A program made the translations under genes and the position numbers. The notes under the pieces were generated by a model that was given only the letters and a program-made list of their open reading frames with translations, did not search any database and was not told the DNA's origin. From NCBI RefSeq assembly GCF_026891095.1, contig NZ_JAPTNL010000001.1, positions 434,001-498,000 of the forward strand: a DNA stretch of 64,000 bases. Direction: 5' to 3'. The stretch is from Roseovarius salincola (lineage in GTDB: Bacteria; Pseudomonadota; Alphaproteobacteria; Rhodobacterales; Rhodobacteraceae). Positions 27,403 to 36,948 of this stretch are shown here, piece after piece. How positions within the stretch are numbered: position 1 is the stretch's first letter; each line of letters opens with the position of its first letter.

Positions 27403-28494
27403 ATGTCCTATACCATCAAGGAAATCGCGCAGGCGCTTGGGGCCACGGCCCTTGGCGCCACCGATCTGGAAATTGACAGCGTGGCCGAGCCCGCCGATGC
27501 CGCCGCCAACCAGCTGGCGCTGGCGATGAAGCCTGAATATGCCGGGCAAATTGCCACGGGGCAGGCGCGCGCGGCGATGCTCTGGGACGGCGCGGACTGG
27601 GAAGCGCTGGGGCTGAAAGCCGCCATCATTGCGCCGCGGCCACGCTTTGCGCTGGCCGGATTATCGGCGATGATGGATCCCGGGCAGGGCTGGGAGGCGG
27701 GCATTCACCCCTCGGCGGTGGTCGATCCAAAGGCCGAACTGGCGGGCGACGTGAGCGTCGGCCCGCTGGCGGTGATCTGCGCCGGGGCGCGGATCGGCGC
27801 AGGCACCGTGATCGGGCCGCAATGTTTCGTCGGCGCGGACTGCCGGATCGGCGAAGGCGGTTTCCTGCGTGAAGGCGTGCGCATCGGCGCACGGGTGCAG
27901 ATCGGCGCGCGTTTCATCGCCCAGCCCGGCGCGGTGATCGGCGGCGACGGGTTCTCTTTTGTCACACCCGAGGTTTCGGGCGTCGAACGGGCGCGTGAGA
28001 CGCTTGGCGATCAGGGCGATGTGCAAAAGCAATCCTATGCCCGCATCCACAGCCTTGGCAGCGTCACCATCGGCGACGATGTCGAGATCGGCGCCAATGC
28101 CTGCGTCGATCGCGGCACGGTGCGTGACACGAAGATCGGCAATGGCACCAAGCTCGACAACCTCGTGCAGGTCGGCCACAATGTCGTGGTGGGCTGCGAC
28201 ACGCTTTTGTGCGGGCAGGTCGGCATCGGCGGCTCGACCGTGATCGGCAACAATGTGGTGCTGGCCGGTCAGACCGGGGTGGGCGACAATCTGTTCATCG
28301 GAGACAACGCGATCACCGGCGGCGGCACCAAGGTGCTGGCCAATATTCCCGCCGGGCGCGTCATGCTGGGTTACCCCGCGATGAAGATGGAAAGCCAGAT
28401 GGAGGTCTATAAGGGCCTGCGCCGCCTGAAGCGGCTGTTCGCGGATGTCGCGGAGCTCAAGAAAACTGTTTCAAACGGGGCCGAGAGCCATTAA
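27403..28494 (+). CDS. lpxD: UDP-3-O-acylglucosamine N-acyltransferase
   Basis: LpxD adds the N-linked hydroxyacyl chain to UDP-3-O-acyl-glucosamine from acyl-ACP, the third step of lipid A synthesis. The 363 residues show an N-terminal uridine-binding domain, then many left-handed hexapeptide repeats from about residue 100 (IGAGTVIGPQCFVGADCRIG and similar), the catalytic region around GGDGFSF and the ARIHSLGSVTIGDDVEIGANACVDRG block, and a C-terminal helix. AAGGGGAG precedes the ATG. Unlike many genomes it is not flanked by bamA and fabZ here but by a private acyl carrier protein and ketosynthase. Confidence 0.96.
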   Translation: MSYTIKEIAQALGATALGATDLEIDSVAEPADAAANQLALAMKPEYAGQIATGQARAAMLWDGADWEALGLKAAIIAPRPRFALAGLSAMMDPGQGWEAGIHPSAVVDPKAELAGDVSVGPLAVICAGARIGAGTVIGPQCFVGADCRIGEGGFLREGVRIGARVQIGARFIAQPGAVIGGDGFSFVTPEVSGVERARETLGDQGDVQKQSYARIHSLGSVTIGDDVEIGANACVDRGTVRDTKIGNGTKLDNLVQVGHNVVVGCDTLLCGQVGIGGSTVIGNNVVLAGQTGVGDNLFIGDNAITGGGTKVLANIPAGRVMLGYPAMKMESQMEVYKGLRRLKRLFADVAELKKTVSNGAESH

Positions 28495-28527
28495 ATCCAA
28501 CGCGACCAAAGCGGGAAGGCGACACTC

Positions 28528-28788
28528 ATGAGCAGCATCAAGGACCGCGTGATCGGAATCATCGCCGAACAGGCCGTGCTCGACCCTTCGGATGTGACCA
28601 TGGACAGCACGCTCGAGGATCTGGGGATCGACAGCCTGGGATTGGTGGAAAGCATCTTCGCCATCGAAGAGGAATTTGATATCTCCGTCCCTTTCAACGC
28701 CAATGAGCCCGAAGCCAGCGATTTTGACATCTCCTCGGTCGCCTCGATCGTCGCGGGGATCGAGAAACTGATCAAAGAACAGTCGTGA
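28528..28788 (+). CDS. Acyl carrier protein, specialised paralogue
   Basis: An 86-residue acyl carrier protein. The phosphopantetheine site is Ser36 in DLGIDSLGLVE, followed by an acidic helix (SIFAIEEEFDI) as in ACPs that interact with ketosynthases. The C-terminal part (ANEPEASDFDISSVASIVAGIEKL) is not that of the housekeeping AcpP. It is placed between lpxD and a ketosynthase gene whose GTG start overlaps its stop, so the three work together. A role in supplying a special acyl chain for lipid A, by analogy with the rhizobial AcpXL system, is inferred from context; the sequence itself does not clearly match AcpXL. Confidence 0.88.
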   Translation: MSSIKDRVIGIIAEQAVLDPSDVTMDSTLEDLGIDSLGLVESIFAIEEEFDISVPFNANEPEASDFDISSVASIVAGIEKLIKEQS

Positions 28789-29996
28789 AACGGGTCGTCA
28801 TCACCGGCGCGGGCACGATCAATGCGCTCGGCCATAACGTGCCCGACACCCTTCAGGCAATGCGCGAAGGGCGCTGTGGCATCGGAGAACTGGAGTTCCG
28901 CGATGTCGACCGCCTGTCGATCAGGATCGGCGGGCAGGTGCGTGGCTATGACCCCGAGGATCGCTTCAACCGTCAGCAACTGGCGCTCTATGACCGCTTT
29001 ACGCAGTTCACCCTGATCGCCGCGCGCGAGGCCATCTCCCAGGCCGGTCTGGTCTTTTCAGGTGAGCTGGCGGCGCGGGCCGGGGTGGTTCTGGGCAATT
29101 CCGGGGGCGGCATGACCACCCTCGACGAGAATTACCGCTCGGTCTACGAGGACGGCAAGAACCGGGTGCATCCCTTCGTGGTGCCCAAGCTCATGAACAA
29201 CGCCGCCGCCAGCCATGTATCGATGGAGTTCAACCTCAAGGGGCCAAGCTTTACCGTATCGACCGCCTGCGCGTCGTCCAATCACGCGATGGCGCAGGCT
29301 TTTCAGATGGTGCATGGCGGCATGACTCCTGTGATGATCACCGGCGGCTCGGAATCCATGCTGTGCTTTGGCGGGGTCAAGGCATGGGAAGGGCTGCGGG
29401 TGATGTCCAAGGATGGCTGCCGGCCCTTTTCGGCCAACCGCAACGGCATGGTGCAGGGCGAGGGCGCGGGGATCTTCGTCTTCGAGGAATACGAGCACGC
29501 CCGCGCGCGTGGCGCCGAGATCATGGCCGAAGTGGCGGGCTATGCCATGTCGTCGGATGCGGCGGATATTGTCATGCCCTCCAAACAGGGTGCATCGCGC
29601 GCGATCAAGGGCGCGCTGGCGGATGCGCGGCTGAATCTGACCGATGTGGGTTATATCAACGCGCATGGCACCGGCACGGCCGCCAATGACAAGACCGAAA
29701 GCGCTGCCGTGGCGGATGTGTTCGGCGCCCATGCCGACCGGCTGATGATTTCCTCGACCAAGTCGATGCATGGCCACCTGATCGGCGGCACCGGCGCGGT
29801 CGAATTGCTGGCCTGCATCATGGCCGTCCGCGATGGGGTCATCGCCCCCACCATCGGCTATGAAGAGCTCGACCCGGAATGCGCGCTTGACGTGGTACCC
29901 AACGAGGCGCGCGAAGCGGATGTCAATGTCGCGCTGTCCAACGCCTTTGCCTTTGGCGGGCTGAACGCGGTGCTGGCGCTCAAGCGTTTCACCTGA
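28785..29996 (+). CDS. Beta-ketoacyl-ACP synthase (KAS II/FabF type)
   Basis: A 403-residue condensing enzyme that extends acyl-ACP with malonyl-ACP. The Cys-His-His triad is intact: STACASS (Cys162), NAHGTGTAANDKTE and KSMHGHLIGGTGAVE. The end NAFAFGGLNAVLALKR is also typical. GTG start overlaps the acp stop (GTGA at 28785-28788), so translation is coupled. It is probably a dedicated elongation enzyme for chains carried by the preceding ACP, for lipid A or another envelope lipid. No 3-hydroxyacyl dehydratase or reductase lies next to it. Confidence 0.93.
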   Translation: MKRVVITGAGTINALGHNVPDTLQAMREGRCGIGELEFRDVDRLSIRIGGQVRGYDPEDRFNRQQLALYDRFTQFTLIAAREAISQAGLVFSGELAARAGVVLGNSGGGMTTLDENYRSVYEDGKNRVHPFVVPKLMNNAAASHVSMEFNLKGPSFTVSTACASSNHAMAQAFQMVHGGMTPVMITGGSESMLCFGGVKAWEGLRVMSKDGCRPFSANRNGMVQGEGAGIFVFEEYEHARARGAEIMAEVAGYAMSSDAADIVMPSKQGASRAIKGALADARLNLTDVGYINAHGTGTAANDKTESAAVADVFGAHADRLMISSTKSMHGHLIGGTGAVELLACIMAVRDGVIAPTIGYEELDPECALDVVPNEAREADVNVALSNAFAFGGLNAVLALKRFT

Positions 29997-30023
29997 CAAG
30001 AGCCGCCCCATGCGCCAGGAGAA

Positions 30024-30052
30024 ACGGCGCCGCGTGATCCACGCAGCGCCGT
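30024..30052. terminator. Hairpin between convergent genes, probable terminator
   Basis: ACGGCGC-c-GCGTG and CACGC-a-GCGCCGT form a 12-pair stem with one mismatch around ATC, between the ketosynthase and ialB ends. No T-run follows on the plus strand, so termination is likely but not certain. Confidence 0.55.
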
Positions 30053-30091
30053 CCTGACTGTCAGAGCCGTCAAAGACCCGCGGGCAGAACC

Positions 30092-30739
30092 TCAGTCCTG
30101 CAACACCGAGACGTTGCTATAGGCGTTGGTGAAACCATCAAGCGACACTTTGATATCGACGGTCTGATCGGGCGCCTGCGCGGGCACGATCTGCAATTGT
30201 GCTGCCGCGCCGGCCTTGAAGGCATCGACATCGGCCTGCGTCAGGCCGATTCGGGCAAAACAGCCCACCATCGTGCAGAAGGAATAGGAATAGGACTTGG
30301 ACCGTCCGCCATCCACCGAAATCTTCAACTCTTCGGGCAGCAGCGTGCCAAGCGGCACCACGATGGTTGCACCAGCTGCGGCCTGCGCACCATCGGGCAG
30401 GCGGAACAGGCTGAACTCGGCCACGGGATTGCCTGCCTCCTCGGTCAGAAGCTGATACATCTGGCAGGGGTCTTCCTCGGCCTCGCTGCGGAAGCACTTG
30501 AGCTGCCAGTCGCCGTATTCCTCCTTGATGTAGGTCGCGTCCTCCTGCACTTCGCGGCCGGTATCGAGCTGCGGTGCGACACCCGTGGCAGGCTCGGCGG
30601 CCTGATCCGTGGCGGTATCTGCACTTTCGGTTTCGGCCTGCGTATCGGTCGCCGTATCGCTGGCCGTGTCCTGCGCGCTCAGCGATGTGCCAACGGCAAG
30701 CAGCGCGATCAAAGGCAAGGTCTGATAAATCTTGGGCAT
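30092..30739 (-). CDS. Invasion-associated locus B family protein
   Basis: A 215-residue exported protein of the IalB family, periplasmic proteins named from Bartonella but widespread in alphaproteobacteria, with no proven biochemical role. Residues 1-22 are a signal peptide (LPLIALLAVGTSLSAQ). Residues 23-60 are low complexity, rich in A, T, D and E. The core has the family pattern DWQLKCF, a DPCQMYQLL cysteine, and YSFCTMVGCFARIGL, which give two likely disulfides. The gene stands alone, divergent from the HerA-like gene. Confidence 0.9.
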   Translation of the reverse strand: MPKIYQTLPLIALLAVGTSLSAQDTASDTATDTQAETESADTATDQAAEPATGVAPQLDTGREVQEDATYIKEEYGDWQLKCFRSEAEEDPCQMYQLLTEEAGNPVAEFSLFRLPDGAQAAAGATIVVPLGTLLPEELKISVDGGRSKSYSYSFCTMVGCFARIGLTQADVDAFKAGAAAQLQIVPAQAPDQTVDIKVSLDGFTNAYSNVSVLQD

Positions 30740-31182
30740 TGAGTCCCCGTGATATTGGTTTTCAAGGTTGTTGGCGCTCTAGCACGGCTTGGCGCCAGTG
30801 TCAGGAGAAAAACGAAGTTGCTCAGGTGCTTCAAGGCGAAAAATCGCCATTCGAGGCCATCCTGTCCGGAAGGTCGCCGCGCTGCAAAACGGAAAAGAGG
30901 CCAAGCGGCCCCTTTTCCTTTATCTCCCCGTCGGACTGGCCGACTTAGTTATTGGCCGGAACGCTAGGACAGTTCTGACAATCCGTCAACAGGTGAACTG
31001 CGCCGCCCTGCGCGAAAACGCCCGCTCAGAAAAAAGGCCGCGCACAAGGGCGCGGCCAGTCTGACAGGGAGGAAATCCCCGGACCAGAGGACATGCGGCC
31101 CGGGAACGAGATTCATGCTGGCAGATAAAAGTTAACTTTGTATGTTCAGAGCGTGAATAAATTCAGGCCGGGGGCGAGTGAC
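30740..31182. other. Divergent intergenic region ialB / HerA-like gene
   Basis: The 440 bases carry promoters for both neighbours. A GC hairpin with an A-run on its left (31029-31057) is an intrinsic terminator for minus-strand transcription, although no minus-strand gene ends there. Between that hairpin and 31137 lies a stretch that could be the body of a short minus-strand transcript. No protein gene is convincing. Confidence 0.5.
31029..31057 (-). terminator. Intrinsic terminator on the minus strand without an obvious gene
   Basis: GGCCGCGC and GCGCGGCC form a perfect eight-pair stem around a six-base loop; on the minus strand it is followed by six or more T. It would end a transcript starting between about 31060 and 31180, where only the divergent HerA-like promoter region is present. 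Confidence 0.7.
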
Positions 31183-32742
31183 GTGGACAGCAGGATTTTC
31201 ATCGGTGGCGGCGGCGAGGGATATGACACCAGACAGGGACTCTCGCTGAAATACGCCAATCGGCACGGGCTGATCGCCGGGGCCACCGGCACCGGCAAGA
31301 CGGTGACGCTGCAAATCCTGGCCGAGGGATTCTCGGCGGCGGGCGTGCCGGTGTTCCTGTCGGACGTGAAGGGCGATCTTTCCGGGCTGGCCGAGGCCGG
31401 CAGCCCAGATGGCAAGCTTCACGGCGCCTTCATGAAGCGCAATGAAACCATAGGCTTCGATGATTTCACCTATGATGCATTTCCGGTCACCTTCTGGGAC
31501 ATCTTCGGCGAGCAGGGCCACCCGGTGCGCACCACGCTGGCCGAGATGGGGCCGCTTCTGCTCAGTCGCCTGATGGATCTGAGCGACGCGCAGGAAGGCA
31601 TCATGAATATCGCCTTCCGGGTCGCAGACGAGGAGGGCATGCCGCTTCTTGACCTCAAGGACCTGCAATCGCTGCTGGTCTGGATCGGCGAGAACCGGAG
31701 CGAACTTTCGCTTCGCTATGGCAATGTTTCGCCACAATCCGTCGGCGCGATCCAGCGTCAATTGCTGGTACTCGAGAACCAGGGCGGCATTTCGCTGTTC
31801 GGCGAGCCGGCGCTTGATCTTTCGGATCTCATGCGCACCGACCTCGACGGGCGCGGGCGGATCAATATCCTCGCATCCGACCGGTTGATGAACTCGCCGC
31901 GCCTTTATGCCACCTTCCTTCTGTGGCTTCTGTCGGACCTTTTCGAGACCCTTCCAGAAGTGGGCGACCCCGACAAGCCCCGGCTGGTCTTCTTCTTCGA
32001 CGAAGCGCACCTGCTGTTTGACGACGCGCCCAAGGCGCTGGTCGACAAGGTCGAGCAGGTGGCGCGCCTGATCCGCTCCAAAGGGGTCGGCGTCTATTTC
32101 ATCACCCAGAATCCCGACGACGTGCCCGAGGACATCCTTGGCCAGCTTGGCAACCGCTTTCAGCATGCGCTGCGCGCCTTCACCGCGCGCGACCGCAAGG
32201 CGCTGAAACGGGCCGCCGAAACCTATCGCCCCAATCCGCGTTTCGACACGGCGGATGCGATCCGCGACGTGGGCACCGGCGAGGCCGTAACCTCGATGCT
32301 AGAAGCCAAGGGCGCCCCCGGCATTGTCGAGCGCACGATGATCCGCCCGCCGTCATCGCGGCTGGGGCCGATCGACGATGAGAAAAGGCGCGCGGTGATG
32401 GCCAACTCGCCGATGGCCGGAAAATACGACACGCTGATGGACCGCGACTCGGCCCATGAAATGCTGGCCAGGCGCGCCGACGAAGCCGCCCGCGAGGCCG
32501 AAGCCGCCGAGGCTGCCGAGGCCGAAGCCGAGACCCAATCCGCCGCCGAGCGTGAATTCAGCGCCGCCCGGCGTTACTCGGGAAAGCGGGTCGCGCGCTC
32601 GGGCACGCAGGCGCGCGAACCCGCCGGTATGGCCGGCAGCATAGGGCAGGCACTTGGCAGCGCAGTGATGAAGGAACTCAAGGGCACCACCGGGCGGCGC
32701 ATCGTGCGCGGCATTCTTGGCGGGTTGTTCAAGGGCCGGTGA
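31183..32742 (+). CDS. HerA-like ATPase, DUF853 family
   Basis: A 519-residue P-loop ATPase of the DUF853 group, relatives of the HerA/FtsK DNA-pumping ATPases. Walker A is GATGTGKT (residues 33-40), Walker B is RLVFFFDEAHLLFDD, and the arginine-finger region follows in VYFITQNPDDVPEDILGQLGNRFQHALRAF. Residues 430-470 are Ala/Glu-rich and coiled or disordered, and the end is basic and glycine-rich. I prefer GTG 31183 as the start because GGGGCGAG lies before it and family members begin about ten residues before the glycine-rich stretch; in-frame starts at 31153 and 31138 are weaker. Its DNA role is inferred from the fold; no nuclease partner is adjacent. Confidence 0.9.
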   Translation: MDSRIFIGGGGEGYDTRQGLSLKYANRHGLIAGATGTGKTVTLQILAEGFSAAGVPVFLSDVKGDLSGLAEAGSPDGKLHGAFMKRNETIGFDDFTYDAFPVTFWDIFGEQGHPVRTTLAEMGPLLLSRLMDLSDAQEGIMNIAFRVADEEGMPLLDLKDLQSLLVWIGENRSELSLRYGNVSPQSVGAIQRQLLVLENQGGISLFGEPALDLSDLMRTDLDGRGRINILASDRLMNSPRLYATFLLWLLSDLFETLPEVGDPDKPRLVFFFDEAHLLFDDAPKALVDKVEQVARLIRSKGVGVYFITQNPDDVPEDILGQLGNRFQHALRAFTARDRKALKRAAETYRPNPRFDTADAIRDVGTGEAVTSMLEAKGAPGIVERTMIRPPSSRLGPIDDEKRRAVMANSPMAGKYDTLMDRDSAHEMLARRADEAAREAEAAEAAEAEAETQSAAEREFSAARRYSGKRVARSGTQAREPAGMAGSIGQALGSAVMKELKGTTGRRIVRGILGGLFKGR

Positions 32743-32765
32743 CGAAACCGGCCCGTCCGGGCCTG

Positions 32766-33716
32766 CTAGATCCTGGACAGATCCTCGAGCAGGGCCTCGT
32801 ACATGTGGGCCGCGCGGCGCACGCGTGAGCGCTTCATCTGGGGGTTCTCGACCCGGATCAGCGCCTCGATCCCCAGCATGAAGGGCAGGATCAGCCGGCG
32901 CTCGGCCTCGGTCATCGCGAAGGTCTCGCTGAAACCCTCGATCAATACGCCATCCACCCCCAGCACCCGCGACCCCGAAGGGATCACGCCGCGCCGCCCC
33001 ATATGCATCAGGAATCGCGCCATGTCCTTGTAGATCGGCATCCGCGCCGAGCCGCCATTGTCGATTCCGGTCATGCGCGTATCCGCCACGATCAGGTTGT
33101 TGGGATGAAAATCGCCGTGACAGATCGCCGTGCGCCATTCCAGCCCCTCGATCCGGGACACCAGCCGCGACAGTTCCGCAATGACCGGCCGCTCGAGCTT
33201 GCGCAGCCTGGAAAAGGGCTGCTTGGCCGCGGCGCGCTCGGCCCGCTTGAGCCAGCCTTCGGGCTTGGCGGGCCACCAGCTTTCGCTGCTTTCGGTATAA
33301 GAGCGCAGCCAGCGCGCCGCCGGCAGGACCTGCGCCTCGCGCGCCTCGGGCGGGCTTTGCCAGATCAGCGCCATCAGCGGCGTGCCGGGGACGAACTCCA
33401 CCGCGATCAGCCCGAATTCCGCCGCGTGATAAAGCGGCGCGTTCACCCTGTGCTCGTCGTCCTGCATTTCGCTATGGACGCGCTGCAATTCGACCCATTC
33501 GCGCCCCGCCACGCCATCCTGCGGGCTGTGAAACACGCGCCAGATACAGTCCCGGCCCTGCACCGTGCCGCGGCAAATGGTGCGTTTGCCCGGCACATGG
33601 CGCAGCATCTCGCCCAGATCCGCCCCCTCGAGCGCGGGATCGGCCTTGACAGCCGCCTCGAACCGCGCGGCCAGCGCGATCATCGCATCCATCTCGGGAA
33701 TGTCGGGTTTTGTCAT
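32766..33716 (-). CDS. APH-type phosphotransferase
   Basis: A 316-residue kinase-fold protein of the aminoglycoside phosphotransferase/choline kinase superfamily. The catalytic loop reads ICHGDFHPNNLI (HxD-x4-N) near residue 205, and the metal-binding aspartate comes in GIDNGGSA shortly after. The N-terminal lobe has a lysine and arginine-rich segment RTICRGTVQGRDCIWRVF. The family phosphorylates small molecules such as choline, sugars or antibiotics, and nothing here points to a resistance role. The gene is convergent with the HerA-like gene and divergent from xseB. Confidence 0.82.
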   Translation of the reverse strand: MTKPDIPEMDAMIALAARFEAAVKADPALEGADLGEMLRHVPGKRTICRGTVQGRDCIWRVFHSPQDGVAGREWVELQRVHSEMQDDEHRVNAPLYHAAEFGLIAVEFVPGTPLMALIWQSPPEAREAQVLPAARWLRSYTESSESWWPAKPEGWLKRAERAAAKQPFSRLRKLERPVIAELSRLVSRIEGLEWRTAICHGDFHPNNLIVADTRMTGIDNGGSARMPIYKDMARFLMHMGRRGVIPSGSRVLGVDGVLIEGFSETFAMTEAERRLILPFMLGIEALIRVENPQMKRSRVRRAAHMYEALLEDLSRI

Positions 33717-33820
33717 GACAACAACAATCCTTCAGGGGTCGGGGGGCGTCAACCGAATTGAACCCCACCAGCGCCCCGGATAAGGTGGCCGCATAATTCC
33801 TCAGCCAACAGGATGCGAAA

Positions 33821-34063
33821 ATGACAGAGTCGCCGGTTTCCGAAATGTCGTTCGAAGATGCCATGAAGGAACTTGAACAGGTCGTCTCGACGCTCGAGCG
33901 CGGCGATGTGGCGCTCGAGGAATCGATCAAGCTTTATGAACGCGGGGCAGCGCTCAAGACCCGCTGCGAAGCCAAGCTCAAGGAAGCCGAGGAAAAGGTC
34001 GCCGCGATCACGCTTGATGCCGATGGCACCGCCACCGGAACCACGCCCGCCGAAGGGCTCTGA
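33821..34063 (+). CDS. xseB: Exodeoxyribonuclease VII small subunit
   Basis: XseB binds XseA to form exonuclease VII, which degrades single-stranded DNA in both directions. The 80-residue length and the helical pattern MSFEDAMKELEQVVSTLERGDVALEESIKLYERG are diagnostic of the family. It is first in an operon with ispA (6 bases later) and dxs, an order found widely in bacteria. The large subunit gene is not in the window. Confidence 0.96.
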   Translation: MTESPVSEMSFEDAMKELEQVVSTLERGDVALEESIKLYERGAALKTRCEAKLKEAEEKVAAITLDADGTATGTTPAEGL

Positions 34064-34068
34064 ACCTC

Positions 34069-34935
34069 ATGAACACCCAAGGCGCAGGTCAGGCCGCGCG
34101 CGTCCATGCCCATCTTGACTCCGTGCTTGAGGCGTTCGGGGATACCCCGGTCGTCGCGGCAATGCGCTATGCGGTCTCGGGCGGCAAGCGGATCCGGGCG
34201 CGCCTGGTTCTTGAGGGCGCGCGGCTTCATGGCGTTGCCGAGACGCGCGCGCTCTGGCCCGCCGCCGCGATCGAGGCGATGCATGCCTACAGCCTCGTGC
34301 ATGACGATCTGCCCTGCATGGATGACGACGATGTGCGTCGCGGCCAGCCCACACTACATGTGAAATGGGACGAGGCCACCGCCGTTCTGGCGGGCGATGC
34401 CCTGCAATCGCTGGCTTTCGAGCTGGCCACCCATCCCGATGGCGCCGCAAGCGCCCATGCCCGCGCCGAACTTGCGCTGAGCCTTGCACGCGCCGCGGGC
34501 GGGCAGGGGATGGTGCTGGGGCAGGCGCTGGATATCGCCGCCGAAACCGCCGAGGCCGCGCCGACCCTGGATGAGATCACCCGGCTTCAGGCCGGCAAGA
34601 CCGGTGCCCTGATCGAATGGGCCGCCTGCGCCGGGCCACGCATGGCAGACGCCGACCCCGCGCCGCTGGCGGCCTATGCGCAAGCGCTCGGGCTGGCCTT
34701 CCAGATCCAGGACGACGTGATCGACGTGACCGGCGATGCCGCCGCCGCGGGCAAGGCCGTGGGCAAGGACGCAGCCGCCGGAAAAGCCACCTTCGTCTCG
34801 CTGCTCGGGCTTGATGCCGCCCGCGCGCGTGCCCGCGCCCTTGTTGAAACGGCCTGCGATGCTCTATCTCCTTATCAAGAGGACGCCGACAGCTTGCGGG
34901 CGCTCGCCCGCTTCGTTATCTCGCGTCGAAGCTGA
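34069..34935 (+). CDS. ispA: Farnesyl/geranylgeranyl-type polyprenyl synthase
   Basis: The 288-residue enzyme condenses isopentenyl and allylic diphosphates to make farnesyl diphosphate. The first aspartate-rich motif is [10 protein letters not shown] (residues 81-90), with the two-residue insertion typical of bacterial farnesyl synthases, and the second is DDVIDV near residue 220. GGKRIRARL near residue 40 binds the diphosphate. It lies between xseB and dxs, so one transcript supplies both the precursor pathway and chain elongation. Confidence 0.95.
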   Translation: MNTQGAGQAARVHAHLDSVLEAFGDTPVVAAMRYAVSGGKRIRARLVLEGARLHGVAETRALWPAAAIEAMHAYSLVHDDLPCMDDDDVRRGQPTLHVKWDEATAVLAGDALQSLAFELATHPDGAASAHARAELALSLARAAGGQGMVLGQALDIAAETAEAAPTLDEITRLQAGKTGALIEWAACAGPRMADADPAPLAAYAQALGLAFQIQDDVIDVTGDAAAAGKAVGKDAAAGKATFVSLLGLDAARARARALVETACDALSPYQEDADSLRALARFVISRRS

Positions 34936-34964
34936 GTCTTGCCCCGAGGAGGGCGCCCGCTATC

Positions 34965-36893
34965 ATGTCCGACCGCCCCGACACGCCGCTTCTGGATCAG
35001 GTCGCCTCGCCGGCCGACCTCAAACAACTGTCCGACAGCCAGCTTGTGACGCTTGCCGATGAGCTGCGCGCCGAGACGATTTCGGCCGTGTCGGAAACCG
35101 GCGGCCACCTCGGCGCCGGGCTCGGGGTCGTGGAACTGACCGTGGCATTGCATGCGGTGTTCGACGCGCCGCGCGACAAGATCATCTGGGATGTCAGTCA
35201 CCAAAGCTATCCCCACAAGATCCTGACCGGGCGGCGCGACCGCATCCGCACCCTGCGCCAGAAGGACGGGCTTTCCGGTTTCACCCGGCGCAGCGAAAGC
35301 CCGTTCGATCCGTTCGGTGCGGCCCATAGCTCGACCTCGATCAGCGCAGCGCTCGGCTTTGCGGTGGCGCGCGATCTGGGTGGCGCCTGCGAGACCGGCC
35401 TTGGTGACGCCATCGCCATCATCGGCGACGGGGCGATGTCGGCGGGCATGGCCTTTGAGGCAATGAACAATGCCGGGCATCTGAAGAAACGCCTGATCGT
35501 CGTTCTCAATGACAACGAGATGTCGATCGCACCGCCCGTGGGGGCGTTCTCGTCCTACCTGTCGCGGCTCTATGCGGGCGAACCCTTCCAGGAGTTCAAG
35601 GCTGCCGCAAAGGGGGCGGTGTCGCTCCTGCCGCCACCCTTCCAGGAAGGCGCCAGGCGCGCCCGCGACATGCTGAAAGGCATGACCGTCGGCGGCACCC
35701 TCTTTGAGGAGCTGGGCTTCAGCTATGTGGGGCCGATCGACGGGCATGACATGGACCAGCTTCTGCCGGTGCTGCGCACGGTGCAGGCGCGCGCCACCGG
35801 GCCGACGCTTATTCATGTCTGCACCCGCAAGGGCAAGGGCTATGGCCCCGCCGAAACGCGCCGCGATGGTGGTCATGCCACCGGCAAGTTCGACGTGGTG
35901 ACCGGCGAGCAGAAGAAGTCCCCTTCCAACGCGCCCAGCTATACAAGGGTTTTCGCCGAGGCACTGCTGGATCACGCGGCGCAGGATCCGCGTATCTGCG
36001 CGATCACCGCCGCCATGCCCGACGGCACCGGGCTCGACCTGTTCGATCAGCGCTACCCGTCGCGCTGCTTTGACGTGGGCATCGCCGAGCAACATGCCGT
36101 GACCTTCGCCGCGGGCCTCGCGGCGGGCGGGATGCGCCCCTTTTGCGCGCTTTATTCCACCTTCCTGCAGCGCGGCTATGATCAGGTTGTGCATGACGTG
36201 GCGATCCAGCGCCTGCCGGTGCGATTCGCCATCGACCGCGCCGGTCTGGTGGGCGCCGACGGGCCGACGCATGCGGGCGCCTATGACATCGCCTATCTCG
36301 CCAACCTGCCGGGCTTCACCGTCATGGCCGCCGCCGACGAGGCCGAACTGAAGCATATGGTCGCGACCGCCGCCACCCATGACAGCGGGCCGATCGCCTT
36401 TCGTTACCCGCGCGGTGAAGGCGAGGGCGTGGAGATGCCCGCGCAGGGCATGCCGCTCGAAATCGGCAAGGGCCGGATGATCCAGCGGGGCGGGCGTGTC
36501 GCGCTCTTGTCCTTCGGCACCCGGCTCGGAGAGGTGATGAAAGCCTCCGAGGCGCTGCGCGCGCGCGGCATCACCCCCAGCGTGGCCGATGCGCGTTTCG
36601 CCAAGCCCCTCGACGAGGCGCTGATCCTGGATCTCGCCGCCACGCATGAGGCGCTCATCACCATCGAGGAAGGCGCCATCGGCGGTTTCGGCAGCCATGT
36701 CGCGCAGCTCCTGGCCGAACATGGCGTCTTTGACGACGGGCTCAGGTTCCGCTCGATGGTGCTGCCCGACATCTTCATCGACCAGGCCAGCCCCGCCGAC
36801 ATGTATGCCACCGCCCGCCTCAACGCCGCCGATATCGAAGCCAAGGTGCTTGACACGCTCGGGATCGCCCGGATGTCCAGCCAGCGCGCCTGA
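34965..36893 (+). CDS. dxs: 1-deoxy-D-xylulose-5-phosphate synthase
   Basis: DXS makes deoxyxylulose phosphate from pyruvate and glyceraldehyde phosphate, the first and usually rate-controlling step of the MEP isoprenoid pathway. The 642-residue length is normal. Visible landmarks are the N-terminal [16 protein letters not shown] histidine segment, [16 protein letters not shown], the thiamine diphosphate motif [16 protein letters not shown], and the C-terminal [15 protein letters not shown] arginine-bearing block. It ends the xseB-ispA-dxs operon and is followed by a hairpin repeat. Confidence 0.98.
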   Translation: MSDRPDTPLLDQVASPADLKQLSDSQLVTLADELRAETISAVSETGGHLGAGLGVVELTVALHAVFDAPRDKIIWDVSHQSYPHKILTGRRDRIRTLRQKDGLSGFTRRSESPFDPFGAAHSSTSISAALGFAVARDLGGACETGLGDAIAIIGDGAMSAGMAFEAMNNAGHLKKRLIVVLNDNEMSIAPPVGAFSSYLSRLYAGEPFQEFKAAAKGAVSLLPPPFQEGARRARDMLKGMTVGGTLFEELGFSYVGPIDGHDMDQLLPVLRTVQARATGPTLIHVCTRKGKGYGPAETRRDGGHATGKFDVVTGEQKKSPSNAPSYTRVFAEALLDHAAQDPRICAITAAMPDGTGLDLFDQRYPSRCFDVGIAEQHAVTFAAGLAAGGMRPFCALYSTFLQRGYDQVVHDVAIQRLPVRFAIDRAGLVGADGPTHAGAYDIAYLANLPGFTVMAAADEAELKHMVATAATHDSGPIAFRYPRGEGEGVEMPAQGMPLEIGKGRMIQRGGRVALLSFGTRLGEVMKASEALRARGITPSVADARFAKPLDEALILDLAATHEALITIEEGAIGGFGSHVAQLLAEHGVFDDGLRFRSMVLPDIFIDQASPADMYATARLNAADIEAKVLDTLGIARMSSQRA

Positions 36894-36900
36894 TGCATGC

Positions 36901-36940
36901 GCCGGACGCCTCCGGCGGGAGTATTTGAAGCAAGATGAAG
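36901..36940 (+). repeat. Intergenic hairpin repeat, copy C (GAGTATTT-CAAGATGAAG type)
   Basis: GCCGGA (36901-36906) and TCCGGC (36911-36916) form a hairpin, directly followed by GGGAGTATTT, four bases, and CAAGATGAAG ending at 36940. It sits between dxs and the DUF1499 gene and overlaps the probable leader of the latter. Confidence 0.75.
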
Positions 36941-36948
36941 GGTTTGGC

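Noticed and set aside
32766-33716. Antibiotic resistance gene (aminoglycoside phosphotransferase)
   Set aside because: The kinase fold is shared by many small-molecule kinases; context is core genome with no mobile element.
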